DNA of 64,000 nt from Exophiala sp. HKRS030 (GCA_023897205.1 JAHWDD010000004.1:1922001-1986000); one strand, 5' to 3'; shown: positions 1-12,202, counted from the stretch's first letter. Numbers and translations are program-made. The notes: a model not told the origin generated them from the sequence alone.

Positions 1-1399
1 ATGACATACCTTTTAACGATGGAGGGATGCCCGAAATTTAACGATCTCGTCATTACCTCCTGAATAAGCGAACGGTAGCGGGCGACTTCCTTTTTGAGAG
101 CATCGGCATCTTTAGCTGTTGGGGAATCGGGTAACTCGGCCTTTCTCAAGTTTTCATTTTTGACCTTCCAGGAATCTCGCAGTGCCCGAACGGAATCACC
201 AAAGCTTGCAATGCCACCCCGAACTTTCTCAGGAGTTGCAGGCTTGTTGCGTGGTGAGAAAACTGCGTGAACAGCGAGATACTGTGCCTTTTGTCCCTCC
301 TCTGTAGGCAGATCTATACTCAGAATTGCTGGCGTCGGCTCTGGAGGCTCCTCGACTTGAATGGAAAGTTCATCTTCCGAGTCTGATGCAGGATCATTGG
401 TGCCTTTCTTCTTAGTTTTCTTGGGCGCAATCGAGTCCTTGGAAGGTTTGCTTTGTGGAGCTTTCTCAGGTTTTGGAATAACCACAGATACTGGTTTTGT
501 CAGCGTGGCGCTCTGCGAAAAAGACAGCAACATACTTTGAGGCTGCTGTGTAGCAGGAGATGGTGCAGGTTGAACTGGGAGTGCACCTTGCAATGTCCTT
601 GGATCGACCGTAGAACCAGCTTTGAAGTAGGATGGCTGACCAAGATATGACTGCTGATGCTGAAAATTCACATTATTGTCTGCGAGTGGTTAGTCAGAGT
701 CCAGACAGACGATTCGTAAAACTTACTTGAGGCACCCAACATTTGCCCTGTCGACAACAGGTTTGGGTCAACAAAAGAACCCGATGATTGACGGCTTTGA
801 TTCTGATAATTTCCATAATGCATCATCTCAGGGTTCTGCATCTGAGCCAGGTGCGATGGCTGCACATTGACGTAGGGAGGAGGCTGTTGCTTTTGTCCAG
901 AGCCAGGGGCAAAATTCGTCGGCGTTGGTGTCTGCCTCGGTGGCATATTCATGTGTTGAGAATTGAAGCCCTGAGCATTGTAGTTCATCGGAGGCTGGAA
1001 GCTATATCCGCCTTCAAAGCCGAGAGGTGACGGTGACGGCCCTGAGTAGAAGCGAGGGTCATAGTTCTGCTGCTGCGGTAGTTGGCGGGTATCGTAGAGG
1101 GGAGACTGGGAGTATTGATTATGAGGTTGATAGGCGGGTTGAGGTGAATTGAACTGGGGCAGCGGACTGTGAGACTGCCTCGACACATCTTGATTGAAGT
1201 TTGGAGGTAGTTGTTGTGTCTGCTGAGTGAAGCCAGGACCAATAGTGGTGTCTTCAAACAGCGCAGGATCGAAGAATCGACTAAACTCTTCATTGGAATA
1301 GGTCTGAATACCATCGAGATAGGGATACGCTTGATTATTGGAATTATGCGTGCCATTGATGGCATGGTTGGTGGACGAATCCATTCCCTTGACCAACAA
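1..1399 (-). CDS. Q/P-rich protein of unknown function, 3' part outside window
   Basis: I do not recognise this gene. The first exon (727-1399) starts at an ATG near 1399, with an in-frame alternative at 1384. It codes for a low-complexity N-terminus rich in Gln, Pro, Asn and Ser. A 47-bp intron (680-726, GTAAGT...CAG) joins in frame to a second exon (10-679). That exon continues with a Pro/Gln/Ser stretch, a Lys-rich patch, an acidic patch (DSEDELSIQVEE) and then a charged, probably helical region that looks like a folded domain. A GTATGT donor at positions 9-4 suggests another intron starts at the window edge. Composition suggests a nuclear or scaffold protein, but that is inference. It is divergent from sly1. 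Confidence 0.7.
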
Positions 1400-2401
1400 G
1401 CTGGAGTTGGAGATTCTGGAGATCGAAGGTCACGTGCTCGGACTCGGCGGCGGCCGATTAAACGCTTGGTTTTGGTGGCAGAAATTCAGGTTTTCTTGGA
1501 CTCGCCACTCACAGGCCGCAACACTCTCTCGGCTGCATCAAAGCCACGACAGACAGCGCAGAGATCAGCCCGAAGGCGATGGAATGGGTTGCGGATTATC
1601 CGTGTTTGTCGTCCGGAAAATTGTAGGAAATGCGTTAGGTGTTAGGTTAAGCAGTAGTCGTTCAGTCAAACAGAGGTTCTCAGGTTGTCTGTCTGTCCTT
1701 TTGGGTCACTCTTCTGTCCCGTAACAACAACAAATTGGTTGCCCCTCGTGCCTTAATCCGAACTCAATGCCACAATTCGAAGAATGTCTCTAATATTGAC
1801 CAGCCTGAGGGCCAAAAGCACTAATTGTACTCGGTCCACCGTGTCTGGAAATGGCTTTTAAAAAGAGCCGCAGATGAATTTCTGTGAACGAATTTCTTAG
1901 ATGGCAATCAAACGCGCCTCAGTCACAGTCACGCCAAACTTCATCACCCCGACTCCAGCCATGCGAAAAAGCAAGATAAAAGACCATTCAATGCAATTAT
2001 TACAGTCCACGGTCAGAAAAGGGTCGGGAACAATTACAGGAGGATGAGAAAGATGTAGAGCGTGATTGTTTAGGATGGAAAAGACAGGTGAGGGAAAGTG
2101 TGAGAGAGAAAGAGTCTGAGGCGTGGTTGAGATTGAGGGCAATTCCAAACAAGGCGCTATTCTTCATGCGGGAAGGCGCATTGGTGCCACCTCGGGTAAC
2201 ATGCCTCAAGCGTGCAACCGCATAGAGACCAAGATGCCTGGCGAGGCTAGAGACATTGTTGTGCCTTTTGTCTTGCTTTTGATGCCACCATGTCCACAAT
2301 GTTGTAGGGTGATTCTGTTGTAGCGGAATGAAAACATGACATCCTTGCCCTGCCTCCAACATCCCTCCTAGACTATCTACAGTCTAGCCCATACGCCCAC
2401 C
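1400..2401. other. Divergent spacer between the Q/P-rich gene and sly1
   Basis: About 1 kb with no ORF that looks coding. The short frames here have no recognisable motif and no consistent splice signals. It must hold both 5' UTRs and promoters. Confidence 0.5.
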
Positions 2402-4584
2402 ATGGCAGCCCGGATTCAGACACTACGGGATCGCCAAATAGGTCAGTCATGGGCTCCTGACTCCTTACCACAATTTAGCTGACATGTGTAGCCTCAATTG
2501 AGCGCATACTGAGCCTGAATCACGATGAGCTATCAGAGGCTGCGAATGGCGCGACAGACTCCTCGAACCCCTCTCACTCAACCTCTGTTCTGAACGAGAA
2601 CGGCGAGCCGATATGGAAAGTGCTTGTCTTTGACAATCTTGGACGAGATGTTATAAGCAGTGTTCTTAGAGTCAACGATTTACGGAGCAAAGGTGTCACA
2701 ATCCATTTGTCAGTCTGAGAACATAACCGCCCAGGCAGATTCTAACCTGCGGACAGAAACATAAACTCTCCTCGTTACCCTATTCCGGATGTTCCTGTTC
2801 TTTACCTGGTCGAACCTACGGCTGTGAACATCCAGTTGATATGTTCGGACCTCGCACGAGGGCTGTACAGCCCAGCCTACGTAAACTTCCTCTCTTCTGT
2901 ACCCCGACCACTTCTCGAAGACTTCGCCGCCCAGATCTCCTCAACAAACACAGCGGAGGCTATCGCTCAAGTATATGATCAATACCTCAATTTCATTGTC
3001 GCAGAGCCCGACTTGTTCAGTTTGGGCATGGGAAAAGAATCCTACTGGACATTCAACAGCGCAAAAGCGGAGGCAGACGTTCAAGATGCTGCAATAGACC
3101 GAATAGTGAGCGGACTGTTCAGTGTCAGTGTAACCATGGGATCAGTGCCGATCATAAGGTGTCCACAGTCGGAGTTGGCAAAGATGATAGCGAGCAAGTT
3201 AGATCGGAAGCTCAGAGATCATGTTCTCAATTCCAAGGACAATCTTTTCTCCTCCAAAGCTGCAGCCAATGTGTACTCAACACCCTCGCGCCCAGTTCTA
3301 GTCATCCTAGACAGGAATGTCGATCTGGTCCCTATGTTGTCGCATTCTTGGACATATCAGTCGCTGGTACACGATGTGTTGAAGATGCATCTCAACCGCA
3401 TAACGGTGGATGTGGCAGAAGAAGGTACAGTGGCACCGAAAACGAAAGCCTACGACCTGAACGCAAGCGACTTTTTCTGGGCACGAAACGCGAGCGCTCC
3501 CTTTCCGCAGGTGGCAGAGGACATAGACTCGGAGCTCACGAAGTACAAGACGGATGCCGAGGAAGTCACGAAAAAGACGGGGGTCAACAGCATTGAAGAT
3601 CTGAACGACAGCTCGGCCTCTGCCGCTCATTTGAAGGCAGCAATAACCTTGCTGCCGGAGCTGAGAGAGCGAAAGGCTACGCTAGACATGCATATGAACA
3701 TCGCAACTGCTCTCCTGAAGGGCATTAAGGATCGACAGCTGGATAATTTCTTCCAGCTCGAAGAGAACATCACCAAACAAACAGCAGAACAGATGCTAGC
3801 GCTGATCAAATCTGATGACAAAGGCAACAATCCACTCGACAAACTAAGAATCTTCATTATCTGGTATCTCAGCGTCGATAAAGAACCCACCAAATCCGAA
3901 CTCTCGGAATTTGAGAGCGCCTTGACCGCGGCTGGAGTAGGCGATGCAGTGGTGGCCATCAAGCACATATCGAACGTCAGACTCGAGACAAGAGGCACCA
4001 TGATGGCCTCTACCGTCACGACATCTCAACCTTCTCAGGCACCGCTATTTGGTGGCCTCTCCTCTTTATCCAAGAACTTCACAGACAAGCTTTCTTCTTC
4101 CGCATTGGGCACCGTCAACCTGGACGCCCTCGTTTCGGGCGTGAAGAACTTCCTCCCTGCAAACAAAGATCTAACAGTCACCAAGATTGTCGAATCCATT
4201 ATGGATCCTCCGGCCGCTTCATCGTCTGCGATCGCTAAAACCGAAAACTACCTGTACTTCGACCCTCGCAGTGCCCACGCCCGAGGCACGACAGGCGGCT
4301 CAGCTCCCCCATCTCGCGGTGGTCAAGGTGCAGGAGGCGTCAATCCGAGCTTTGGCCAAAGAAGGCAAGGCTACTCGGAGGCTATCGTGTTTACTGTCGG
4401 TGGAGGGAGCATGGACGAATACGGCAATCTTCAGGAGTGGGTGAAGAGAACTTCTGGCCAAAACGCTAGCGGTGGCAGCGTCGGCTCGGCTCCTCGGACG
4501 AGAAGAGTCATCTATGGCAGCACTGAGCTCGTTAACGGCGAGGACTTTTTGCAGGAACTTGTCAGATTAGGACAAGATGGATAA
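2402..4584 (+). CDS. sly1: Sec1/Munc18-family protein Sly1
   Basis: SM protein that binds Golgi/ER syntaxins (Sed5/Ufe1 type) and promotes SNARE assembly in ER-Golgi transport. Three exons: 2402-2441, 2492-2708 and 2757-4584, giving about 694 aa, close to the usual Sly1 length. The first exon codes for [13 protein letters not shown]. After splicing, the N-terminal domain shows [15 protein letters not shown] and then [20 protein letters not shown], the characteristic Sly1 opening. The large exon carries the SM core with [29 protein letters not shown], and ends with a Gly/Ser-rich loop followed by [19 protein letters not shown] and [16 protein letters not shown]. Without splicing the frame would miss the conserved N-terminus. 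Sly1 is preferred over Vps45, Sec1 and Vps33 because of the N-terminal sequence. Convergent with sld2. Confidence 0.93.
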
Positions 4585-4825
4585 CATATGTCGTCTAGGT
4601 AGTTCGTGGACATCTGGAGATTGCTTACTCGCAGGTCTAGCTACAGAGCGGGAGTGAGAGAAAAAATGAAATTCAACAACAACGCTTTGGTTTTATTGGT
4701 TCATTCAATCGTGACGAATTACTTGGTCCAATATAAATGAAGCATTGAATTCGTTTGTTTGTAGGTATATACCGCCAGATACTGCCGTTTCGTTGGTGCC
4801 CAATTCGACGAGGATCCAAATCGAA

Positions 4826-6760
4826 TCACCTTCGTCCCCTACCAAACTTGCCTCTCCCTTTGGCTTTGGAGTTTTTATTCTTGATCTTCAGGCTGCGAAA
4901 GTTCATGTGAGAGTAGGCGTTCGGGTTGATCGTTCTTTCTTTCGGGTTGTCTGCGTCCCTTTTCGCCTTGGATGTTGGTTTTGCAGGTCTACCTAGCAGG
5001 AGATCCGACTCGTCTTTGTTTTTGTTTGCTTTGGCCTTGGCTTTCGCTTTGGCTTTTTCGCGTGGTTTCTGCATCTTCTTCGTTTGTGTCGTTGACTCGA
5101 GGCGGAAGTCGTCGTCGTCGTCTTGCTCGTCGTCAGGATCAAAATACCCAGTCTCGTCACCTTGTAACTCGGCCTCGGCGATGAGGAATTGCATATCATC
5201 CTCCTCGGCCTCATCTTGACCGGCTCGACCATTGTCGTTGACAAACTGAGTCTCTTCCACCCTCTCTGAACCCCGGTTATGATTGTCAAGAGCCAATTCG
5301 TCTTCGCTGTCATCATCATCCTCCTCCTCCTCCTCCTCCTCCTCCTCCTCCTCGTCTTCTGCAGCCACGTATTTCGGCGCAGCGGCGGGCTTCATCTTGA
5401 CGGGCCGCATAATGACTCTTCGCGTCGTACGCTTCTGACCCTTTTTCTTCCACACTCTACCACCTTGCTCTGCCTCGGCGCCATTGCCTCCCTGACCGGG
5501 GTTGAGTTGACTATCGCCGACGAGAACGTTGATTCCGCCCGCCTCTACCTCACGTAGAGCTTCGAGGTCGTCGTCCTCGTCGCCATCATCGCGCGCCTGT
5601 GCCACGCTCCTCTCCTCAGACTGACTCTGACTCTGACTGGCGTGCTCCGCGATGAGCTGGCTCAATGGTTTCGGCGCAAATTTGACCACACCCAAACCAG
5701 ATCCCCGTGGCCCTGGCCTCCTCCTTGGTCGCGTCGGACTCGTACCTAGTTCAGCGGCACCAGCCGTTGCGCCTGCAGATGATCCCGGCCGACTACTACC
5801 TGAGGCGGACAAGAGGCGTTCTTTGAAACTGAAACTGCGCTTCAAATATGGCGGCGTCGCGTCAGCGTTGTTACCGTCGTGTAGTTGCCTCTGGCACACC
5901 GGCGAAAGACCAAGCAGGGCGTCACGCAACGGCGTCTTGGTGTGTGGGAGGTTCCTTGCCGTTTCGTCACGTTCGTCTTCTTCTTCCCGCTCGACGAGGC
6001 TAGAGAATCGTACTGCGCTAGGCGTCGCGAAAAAGTGGTCCAGCATGAAGCGTTTGCTTTGGCTCATGGGGGTTTTGGAATTTCTCCTTCCTCTACCTGC
6101 GTTCAGACTTCGCGATGCGGGAGTCGTGGCTGTACTTGCTTCTTTGGGATGGTCTTCCACACGGGACGCATCGCTGTCATGTGTCCGCCGTCGACTGGGT
6201 GTTTGCGTAACCACGGGCGCGAACGAGGGGTCGGCGTGGTCGTTCAAGGCATCGATCTTGCGCTTTCGACTGGAAGGAGTGTCCTGGGAGCTTTTCAGCG
6301 AGCCTGACGGAGGGAGCATATCGAAGATCCCCATGACCATCCCATCTCGCCTTGGAGTAGGTCCGATGGCGTGAAGAGCTGCTTTGGGCGAGACGGAGGA
6401 CGGAGCGTCATAGGGATCGAGATCGTGAGCATGGCGATGTTTCGAGGGTGTAGACTTATACGATCGGTGTGGGGTCAAGCTGACTGCACTGTCTGCTCGA
6501 GAAGATCGTACTTTTGGTGCCGGCGGGTTCAGAGCGTCGAGCCCGAGCCTGCCTGCAACCACGTCACGGAGTTTGTTGTATTCCGTGTACTTGGTCGCGA
6601 TGGTTCTGTTCGACTTGATGTCTCCTCTGCCAGGTTTCCGGCCGTCATGTTCTGCCGCAAAGGTGCGCTCGTAATCTTTCAGCGCTGCACGCAGGGTATC
6701 TGCTTGTCTTTGTAGTGATGCTTTCTTGGGAGTGTCCAGAAGGGGAAGAGTCGTGTCCAT
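4826..6760 (-). CDS. sld2: DNA replication initiation regulator Sld2/Drc1
   Basis: CDK target that, once phosphorylated, binds Dpb11 and helps assemble the CMG helicase at origins. Single exon of 644 aa. The N-terminus (about residues 15-75) has the Sld2 signature: LKDYERTFAAEHDGRKPGR followed by DIKSNRTIATKYTEYNKLRD. The C-terminus has the conserved basic tail (MNFRSLKIKNKNSKAKGRGK). The middle is disordered with many SP/TP sites (for example DTPSSRKRK, KTPMSQSKR, GTSPTRPRR), as expected for a CDK substrate. A poly-Glu/Asp run near residues 470-490 is coded by a GAG-repeat tract (about 5314-5353). The start at 6760 directly precedes the conserved domain. Confidence 0.9.
   Translation of the reverse strand: MDTTLPLLDTPKKASLQRQADTLRAALKDYERTFAAEHDGRKPGRGDIKSNRTIATKYTEYNKLRDVVAGRLGLDALNPPAPKVRSSRADSAVSLTPHRSYKSTPSKHRHAHDLDPYDAPSSVSPKAALHAIGPTPRRDGMVMGIFDMLPPSGSLKSSQDTPSSRKRKIDALNDHADPSFAPVVTQTPSRRRTHDSDASRVEDHPKEASTATTPASRSLNAGRGRRNSKTPMSQSKRFMLDHFFATPSAVRFSSLVEREEEDERDETARNLPHTKTPLRDALLGLSPVCQRQLHDGNNADATPPYLKRSFSFKERLLSASGSSRPGSSAGATAGAAELGTSPTRPRRRPGPRGSGLGVVKFAPKPLSQLIAEHASQSQSQSEERSVAQARDDGDEDDDLEALREVEAGGINVLVGDSQLNPGQGGNGAEAEQGGRVWKKKGQKRTTRRVIMRPVKMKPAAAPKYVAAEDEEEEEEEEEEEDDDDSEDELALDNHNRGSERVEETQFVNDNGRAGQDEAEEDDMQFLIAEAELQGDETGYFDPDDEQDDDDDFRLESTTQTKKMQKPREKAKAKAKAKANKNKDESDLLLGRPAKPTSKAKRDADNPKERTINPNAYSHMNFRSLKIKNKNSKAKGRGKFGRGRR
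5314..5353 (-). repeat. GAG/CTC trinucleotide tract coding for poly-Glu in Sld2
   Basis: An uninterrupted run of CTC triplets on the + strand (GAG on the coding strand) within the acidic part of sld2. It stays in frame and is a likely length-variable microsatellite. Confidence 0.85.
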
Positions 6761-7455
6761 AATGTGCAGAGCGTGGTTGTAGGTGTAGGCAATATCAACT
6801 CAGGTGTCCCATGGGTCAAAACATTCTACGGTCCATACACATCAGATGCTGTACATTTCATGTACAGACGGTTTATTCATGCATGAAAGTACGGCGCATT
6901 CAGCGCGCGTGCCACTCTACGCGTTGACGGCCGCAGGAAAGTTGGCCGAAGCGCATGATCACGTGACTGCCGGAGCAACAAAATTCGTCCGGTGAGACGG
7001 TGAGACGATAGGATGTGGAGTACGGACTACAGACTACAAAGCAAGGCCAGGTATACAGACCATGGAACAATTTACAGCCTGTTCTAGGATTTGATACAAT
7101 TGCTGAAAGATGAGAAAGGTGATGGTGCGAGGTAGCGATGGGTGAAGTCTGGATGCAGAATCCCAAGCATAAAACCCCCCAAAACAGATTTTGCGTAATT
7201 TCTTTTTCATTTTCATGTCCATCAATGCCTCCCATAGTCAAGGCAATGTTGATGGGTTATCGCTTTGAATGCGCACTGCTAGCACCCTGCCCGTAGCACA
7301 GAGCTATCTACTTTCGCTCGTCATAATGTTTGCTTCTGCTTCGACTGGTGTTTTGGGTACAGCGTGGTCGAAGAGAAGCTGAGCAGTTTGATCGATAGAG
7401 ATGCTCTGCCGACCGTTGCCAAAGAATCTGAAATCCACAGTCCATTTGACACCCT
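6761..7455. other. Spacer between sld2 5' end and rpl28 3' end
   Basis: About 0.7 kb holding the sld2 promoter/5' UTR and the rpl28 3' UTR. No credible gene or structured repeat is visible. Confidence 0.5.
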
Positions 7456-8267
7456 TTATGCGACCAACTCAACAACACCGCCAGCCTCCTTGATCTTGCG
7501 CTCAGCTTCCTTGCTGAACCATCTTGCCCGCACAACAATTGGGATCTCTGGGATGCGGCCCTTGCCGAGAACTTTAGAGTAGCCAAGAGGAAGGAGGTCG
7601 AGAACAGGGGCGGTGTCGGTCTTCTTGCCAGAGACGTATTGGTCACGGGTTTCCTCAGGAAGGAGAGCCCAGAGCTGATACGGCGTGTCAGTAAATGAGC
7701 ATGATTCCATGGATTACGGCTTCCTGACCTTGTCAAGATTGATTGTGGGCTTCCAGTATTGGTTTCTGGTGAGATGGAAGTGTCTCATACCAACTTTTCC
7801 GAAGTAACTATACGTTTGTCAATCAAACTGCGCCAGACCATTTTCAAGTTCGAATTCGACATACCCAGGATGGTATTTATCCATGTTGGTTCTGTGGTGA
7901 TGCTGGCCACCAGCAAGACCACGACCACCTGGGTGCTTGCGGTGCTTTCCTACACGACCGTGACCGGCAGACACATGGCCGCGGCTGAAGAAGAAAATGT
8001 TAGCCTAGCTCTCTTCCAGTTCTCATCGTCCTTCAACACCACAAATGCGACCGGCGACCAAGTTGTAGGGGAATGGAATCGGAAGGGAAATATGTCGCTA
8101 ATTTCTTGTTGACTTTGTGTTGTCGGCTCGTCGGCGCTCTCGTTCGAGGAAGGGTATCGGTTCAGGACGTGGAAACGTATGATGGTCGGTCGCATTCATG
8201 ATGTCTTCTCCAAAGTTGAATGAAGGTGAACTCACTGCTTTCTCGTCTTTGTCAGTCTCGTAGGCAT
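7456..8267 (-). CDS. rpl28: 60S ribosomal protein L28 (uL15, L27a)
   Basis: Large-subunit cytosolic ribosomal protein. Four exons on the minus strand: 8236-8267, 7865-7984, 7729-7807 and 7456-7674, giving 149 aa, the exact length of yeast L28. Splicing restores [20 protein letters not shown], then [48 protein letters not shown] and the C-terminus [20 protein letters not shown]. The phases agree at all three junctions (CA|C, GG|T, AAG|CTC). The intron-rich 5' end is normal for ribosomal protein genes. The last exon begins at 7674, not at the in-frame ATG near 7710, which lies in the third intron. Confidence 0.96.
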
Positions 8268-8561
8268 TTTGTCGGTGTTGAGACTGAAGTTGTCGTGGTT
8301 GCTTGAAGGTCACGACTCTTTGACGAAGTCTTCAAACACAATGTGGGAGATTTGTGCCAAGATACAAAAATGGTTAGCGCTGTTAAATCTTGGCACTATG
8401 GGCGCAGCCTCGATCACCTCCAGCCTCGCAACAACCGCATGGACAGACTACATGAACTGTATCCGTACATTGAACTGAATACTGCAAAGCCTCTCTATAC
8501 TCATTGTGAATTTGATGATATCGCTAATACCTTGCACAGTTGATTTGCAGTCGGACAATTG

Positions 8562-11093
8562 TCATTCTTTTGCCTTGAAAAAGGCCTCAATGTCCGCTTC
8601 GGTCACTTTCCATGCCACAGGACTATTGTGCATGCTGTCTTTGATCCAGCCAGGAAGTTTCTGTGTTATCCTCGCGGTCGAGAAACGTCGATCGACCATC
8701 AGAATCACGGCGTAGTCATTTCTATGCCGGATCACTCTTCCTATACTCTGATTTACTGCCCTCATGCATGCGTTCTCGTAAAAATCTCTGCTAGCACTTT
8801 TGGCCGCAGCCCTGCTTTCACCCTCTGTTTTACCAGCCTTCTTGCACTGGTGATATTGCAGCTCTTCGATGTGCTGCATCTTTGCTTTCCATTCAGCTCC
8901 ATTGGCATTGGGAAATGGAAGGCCCACCGCAATGACTGCGCGACCCAGTTTGTCTGAGAAATTGATGCCTTCAGAGAGCTTTCCGCCTACAACCGACAAC
9001 AAAAGCCCTCCTTTGCCCGAATCTATAGCAATCGCATAGTCCCGGAGCAGATCATCGGCAGCTGCACCTTTTGATTCTTGAAAGACCGTTTTCTTGGCAG
9101 CCAGCGATTGCATCAGAGAACAGCTCGCCGGACACCTCTGCCAAACAGAGATAACCTGAGTGAGATAGTCGTAGCTTGGAAAGAAGACCACCACTCCGTC
9201 TGGGACAACAGTGCAAGTCCGCAGAACCATGTTCCCAAGCTCAACGATCATCGATTCCGAACCACGTCGTTCAAAGGTGAAATCAAAGTCGATATTTGAG
9301 GGCCCTTTTACAACCGCCTGGGCAAACAAATGAGAGGGCGGGATAACGTGGCCGAAGCTGAACATTTCAAGGCTTTCTCTGTTGAGGTACGAGAATAGAT
9401 AGTCTGCATAGTCTGACATTGGTGACATGGTTCCTCCAGCCAGGATGACCGCACGAGACTCTTCAACGATTTCACGGAAATGTTCTCTCGGGTCCAGCAG
9501 GGTGTACCTGACAACAATGTCCTTGTCCTGTCGACCCGCAAAGAACCTGCCCTCATCATCTGGATTCATCAATACGGTTAAGAAGTTCTGAAACTGCATC
9601 ATGGCTCCCTTTCCAGTGTTCGGCTTCTCATCGCTCTGAGAGTCACTGTAACCTTCAACCTTGTGACAAAGCTTGCTCTCATAAAGATATTGCAGCAACT
9701 TGTGCGGCTTTACTTGATCCGCGCCTTTTCCAGACATCAACTTGGCAGCTGTGACTGTCACTTCATGTGAGTGTGCTTTTTCAGTTACAACTTGCAAGCA
9801 GTCTATCAACGAATTGAGCAATCGGATGACTTGAGTAACATAGACGCGATTCTTCCCCTTGAGACGCTGCTTGAAACGAATCGCATAAGCCGTCATCTGT
9901 CGTAGAGCTTGCTCAATTTGACTCAATCTCAGGGACACTGAGAATGTATCAGCAATCGCATCCATGAGATTATGGGCCTCGTCAATAATGACCACATTGT
10001 CCCGGACGGAGATACCCATAGCCTCTCGAGCAGACTTTTGCAGAAGAAGTGGGTATGGCAGGGTAAGAATTTCAACTGGCGCTATAGCAGTTCGAGATGC
10101 ATAGTATGGACAAATCTGCAAGTCCTTACCAAGATTGCCGACATCTTCGATGTCCCTGATCTGAGAAATAACTCTGTCTCGAAAAGCATCTACCCTTGCC
10201 TTGTCTTCCTTTGAAGGAAGATGGGGGCACTTTTTGTCTTTTGCAATCCCGGGTTTTTGTAAATCAAGGCATCTTTCGTTGATAGCAGCTGTTGATGACA
10301 GTTGTAAGACTTTGGGATTAATGCACAAGTTTTTTCTCGATCCAAGTGCGAGATGCTTCACTATTTCCTCCAACTTGGAGTTTTGTTTTGCATCATCGAT
10401 CATCAAATCCATAGATGGCGGTGGCTTCACACGACGGAGTTCATTGACAAATTGGGTCAATTGCGAGTGAGTTCGAGAACAGAAAATAACCTTGAGGCGG
10501 TCCGAACCGGGCTCTTCAACGTCTGTTGCCTTGACAGAAGGTCGAAGCTTGTCAAGTAGTGCTTGTGTTGAACTAGAAAACCCTTCTTTCGAGGTTGTAG
10601 AAGCCGCTGTTCTTTCGGAGTCACTCTCGTAATCTTCGACCAGAAAGTCGTCGTCAACTGATACCTGGTTCTGAATCACACCAGTGCGGGCTTTCTTGAA
10701 TCCCCTCGCATCACTTCCTCTCTGCTTCTGACGATTTTCTTCTTCTCGAAGCTTTGTCAGCTTGAGTTCGAGTTCCTCTCGTTCTAGCATCAGTGCTCGG
10801 CGTTGTGCCGCAAATTCGGCTTGCAATAACCAGTCAGATGCATCAGTCTGGCCAAACGTGGCATTCAACATTCGACGTTCGTGATCTCGAAGCCATGTCA
10901 GGGCACCGCATATAAGACTCAGAGACTTGCCTGTGCCAGTCGGGGATTCGAAGATGCCAACCTTCTTCTCCTCGATGCATTTGTACAGGTTCATCATAAA
11001 TTCTAACTGTATCACATAAGGCTGGTACGGATGATAGAAGTCCGTCTGGCTAGGCTCCATGTTGAGCTGCGTGGCCGCCGAGTAATTGGCCAT
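8562..11093 (-). CDS. chl1: ATP-dependent DNA helicase Chl1 (DDX11/FANCJ-like, XPD family)
   Basis: Iron-sulphur superfamily 2 helicase (5'-3') that acts in sister-chromatid cohesion and replication-fork processing in the nucleus. Intronless, 843 aa. Visible motifs: Q-motif region FYHPYQPYVIQLEFM; Walker A ESPTGTGKS near residue 50; motif Ia FCSRTHSQLTQFV; four Fe-S cysteines (NLCINP, ERCLDL, KKCPHL, QICPYY); DEAH box VIIDEAHNLMDAI; late motifs SVVGGKLSEGINFSD and QSIGRVIRHRNDYAVILMVD. The length and the Cys spacing separate it from Rad3/XPD. It starts 1.1 kb from skt5 on the opposite strand. Confidence 0.95.
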   Translation of the reverse strand: MANYSAATQLNMEPSQTDFYHPYQPYVIQLEFMMNLYKCIEEKKVGIFESPTGTGKSLSLICGALTWLRDHERRMLNATFGQTDASDWLLQAEFAAQRRALMLEREELELKLTKLREEENRQKQRGSDARGFKKARTGVIQNQVSVDDDFLVEDYESDSERTAASTTSKEGFSSSTQALLDKLRPSVKATDVEEPGSDRLKVIFCSRTHSQLTQFVNELRRVKPPPSMDLMIDDAKQNSKLEEIVKHLALGSRKNLCINPKVLQLSSTAAINERCLDLQKPGIAKDKKCPHLPSKEDKARVDAFRDRVISQIRDIEDVGNLGKDLQICPYYASRTAIAPVEILTLPYPLLLQKSAREAMGISVRDNVVIIDEAHNLMDAIADTFSVSLRLSQIEQALRQMTAYAIRFKQRLKGKNRVYVTQVIRLLNSLIDCLQVVTEKAHSHEVTVTAAKLMSGKGADQVKPHKLLQYLYESKLCHKVEGYSDSQSDEKPNTGKGAMMQFQNFLTVLMNPDDEGRFFAGRQDKDIVVRYTLLDPREHFREIVEESRAVILAGGTMSPMSDYADYLFSYLNRESLEMFSFGHVIPPSHLFAQAVVKGPSNIDFDFTFERRGSESMIVELGNMVLRTCTVVPDGVVVFFPSYDYLTQVISVWQRCPASCSLMQSLAAKKTVFQESKGAAADDLLRDYAIAIDSGKGGLLLSVVGGKLSEGINFSDKLGRAVIAVGLPFPNANGAEWKAKMQHIEELQYHQCKKAGKTEGESRAAAKSASRDFYENACMRAVNQSIGRVIRHRNDYAVILMVDRRFSTARITQKLPGWIKDSMHNSPVAWKVTEADIEAFFKAKE

Positions 11094-12202
11094 TTTCGAT
11101 TCATGCTATAACGAGAGATTTCTGAGAATGTCCATTTTTCTGCTGGCCACCCGTGTCGAGGCTTGTCGGCCGCACCGCAGTGTCAATTCTAATGTGTCAA
11201 ATCCGAGGTACCAGACTCTCAAATGACAGTGTCCTGTGTGTTGAGCCGAATGACGAATTTTCCTTGAGGTAGTATGCGTTCGATGCGTTCGTCACTAGGA
11301 TCAATGACCTGAAGCAATCAAACCCATAGAGAAGTGTTGCCAAATATGGGCGCAGATTTGGTGGCGCGTAAGGGGCGGGCAGCAACGGGCACCTGTGGCT
11401 GTGTGAGGGGCTCTCGACTTATTAGAGGCTCTACTTTTACGAAGTAGGCACTTAAAAAGTAAGGTAAGCGATGGTGGCGGTGATTTGCTCATCATTGGTA
11501 TGCGGAGAAACACCTGTCAAGGAACAGGGCACGCCTAGAGACCTACAATAGCTACCTACAATAGGTTCAGTACACTTACCGACGCTACTCTGTACCAGTA
11601 GGATCATTAAGGTAGGCGTGCTCTTTAGGCGGGCGCGGCTCATTAGGTCCCGCATTACAGGCACCGGGCTGAACCCCAAGCAGCCATCCAGATTGACGCA
11701 TACCTCACCACCTGACGGAGTATGTCCTACGGAGAAGTCGTACGTACCCTGAGCCACTCAATTTCAATGTCATCCACAGCCTTGCTGCGCCTTCTTTGTT
11801 GTCGTCTCACTCAAGTCTTGGGATATGTCCACAACTCATGGCCGGCCTTGCCGATTAATCCGTTTATGAAGCCGCCGTCTATGATAGCATGCTTCGCTGA
11901 ACTGAGGACATGTCTATAACCACCTCTCAGTGCCGGAAATTGTGTTCGGTTGATCTCTCAAACGCTCTCCCCCCACCTGAGCCTTAGGACTCCCATTTCC
12001 TTGCAGTCCGCGTCAGCAAGACTAAATTGCTTTCCCAGGCTGACCACACCTCTACGTGTCTTCGACTCGGGTATAGAAAGAGGACCGGGTGACTCCATTG
12101 CCCGGACTTGCTTGTCTCCTTGTCCAGAGAGGTCATCAGGGTCTCTGAGCTGTCCCCTCGCTACGAGAACCCTGGTGGTACTGATCATCATTGGTCCCAG
12201 CC
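11094..12202. other. Divergent spacer between chl1 and skt5
   Basis: About 1.1 kb with only short, unconvincing frames. It contains AT-rich segments with recurrent GTAC/TAGG words near 11440-11620. It should hold the chl1 promoter and a long skt5 leader. Confidence 0.5.

Noticed and set aside
5652..6374. 240-codon + strand frame
   Set aside because: Antisense shadow of sld2.
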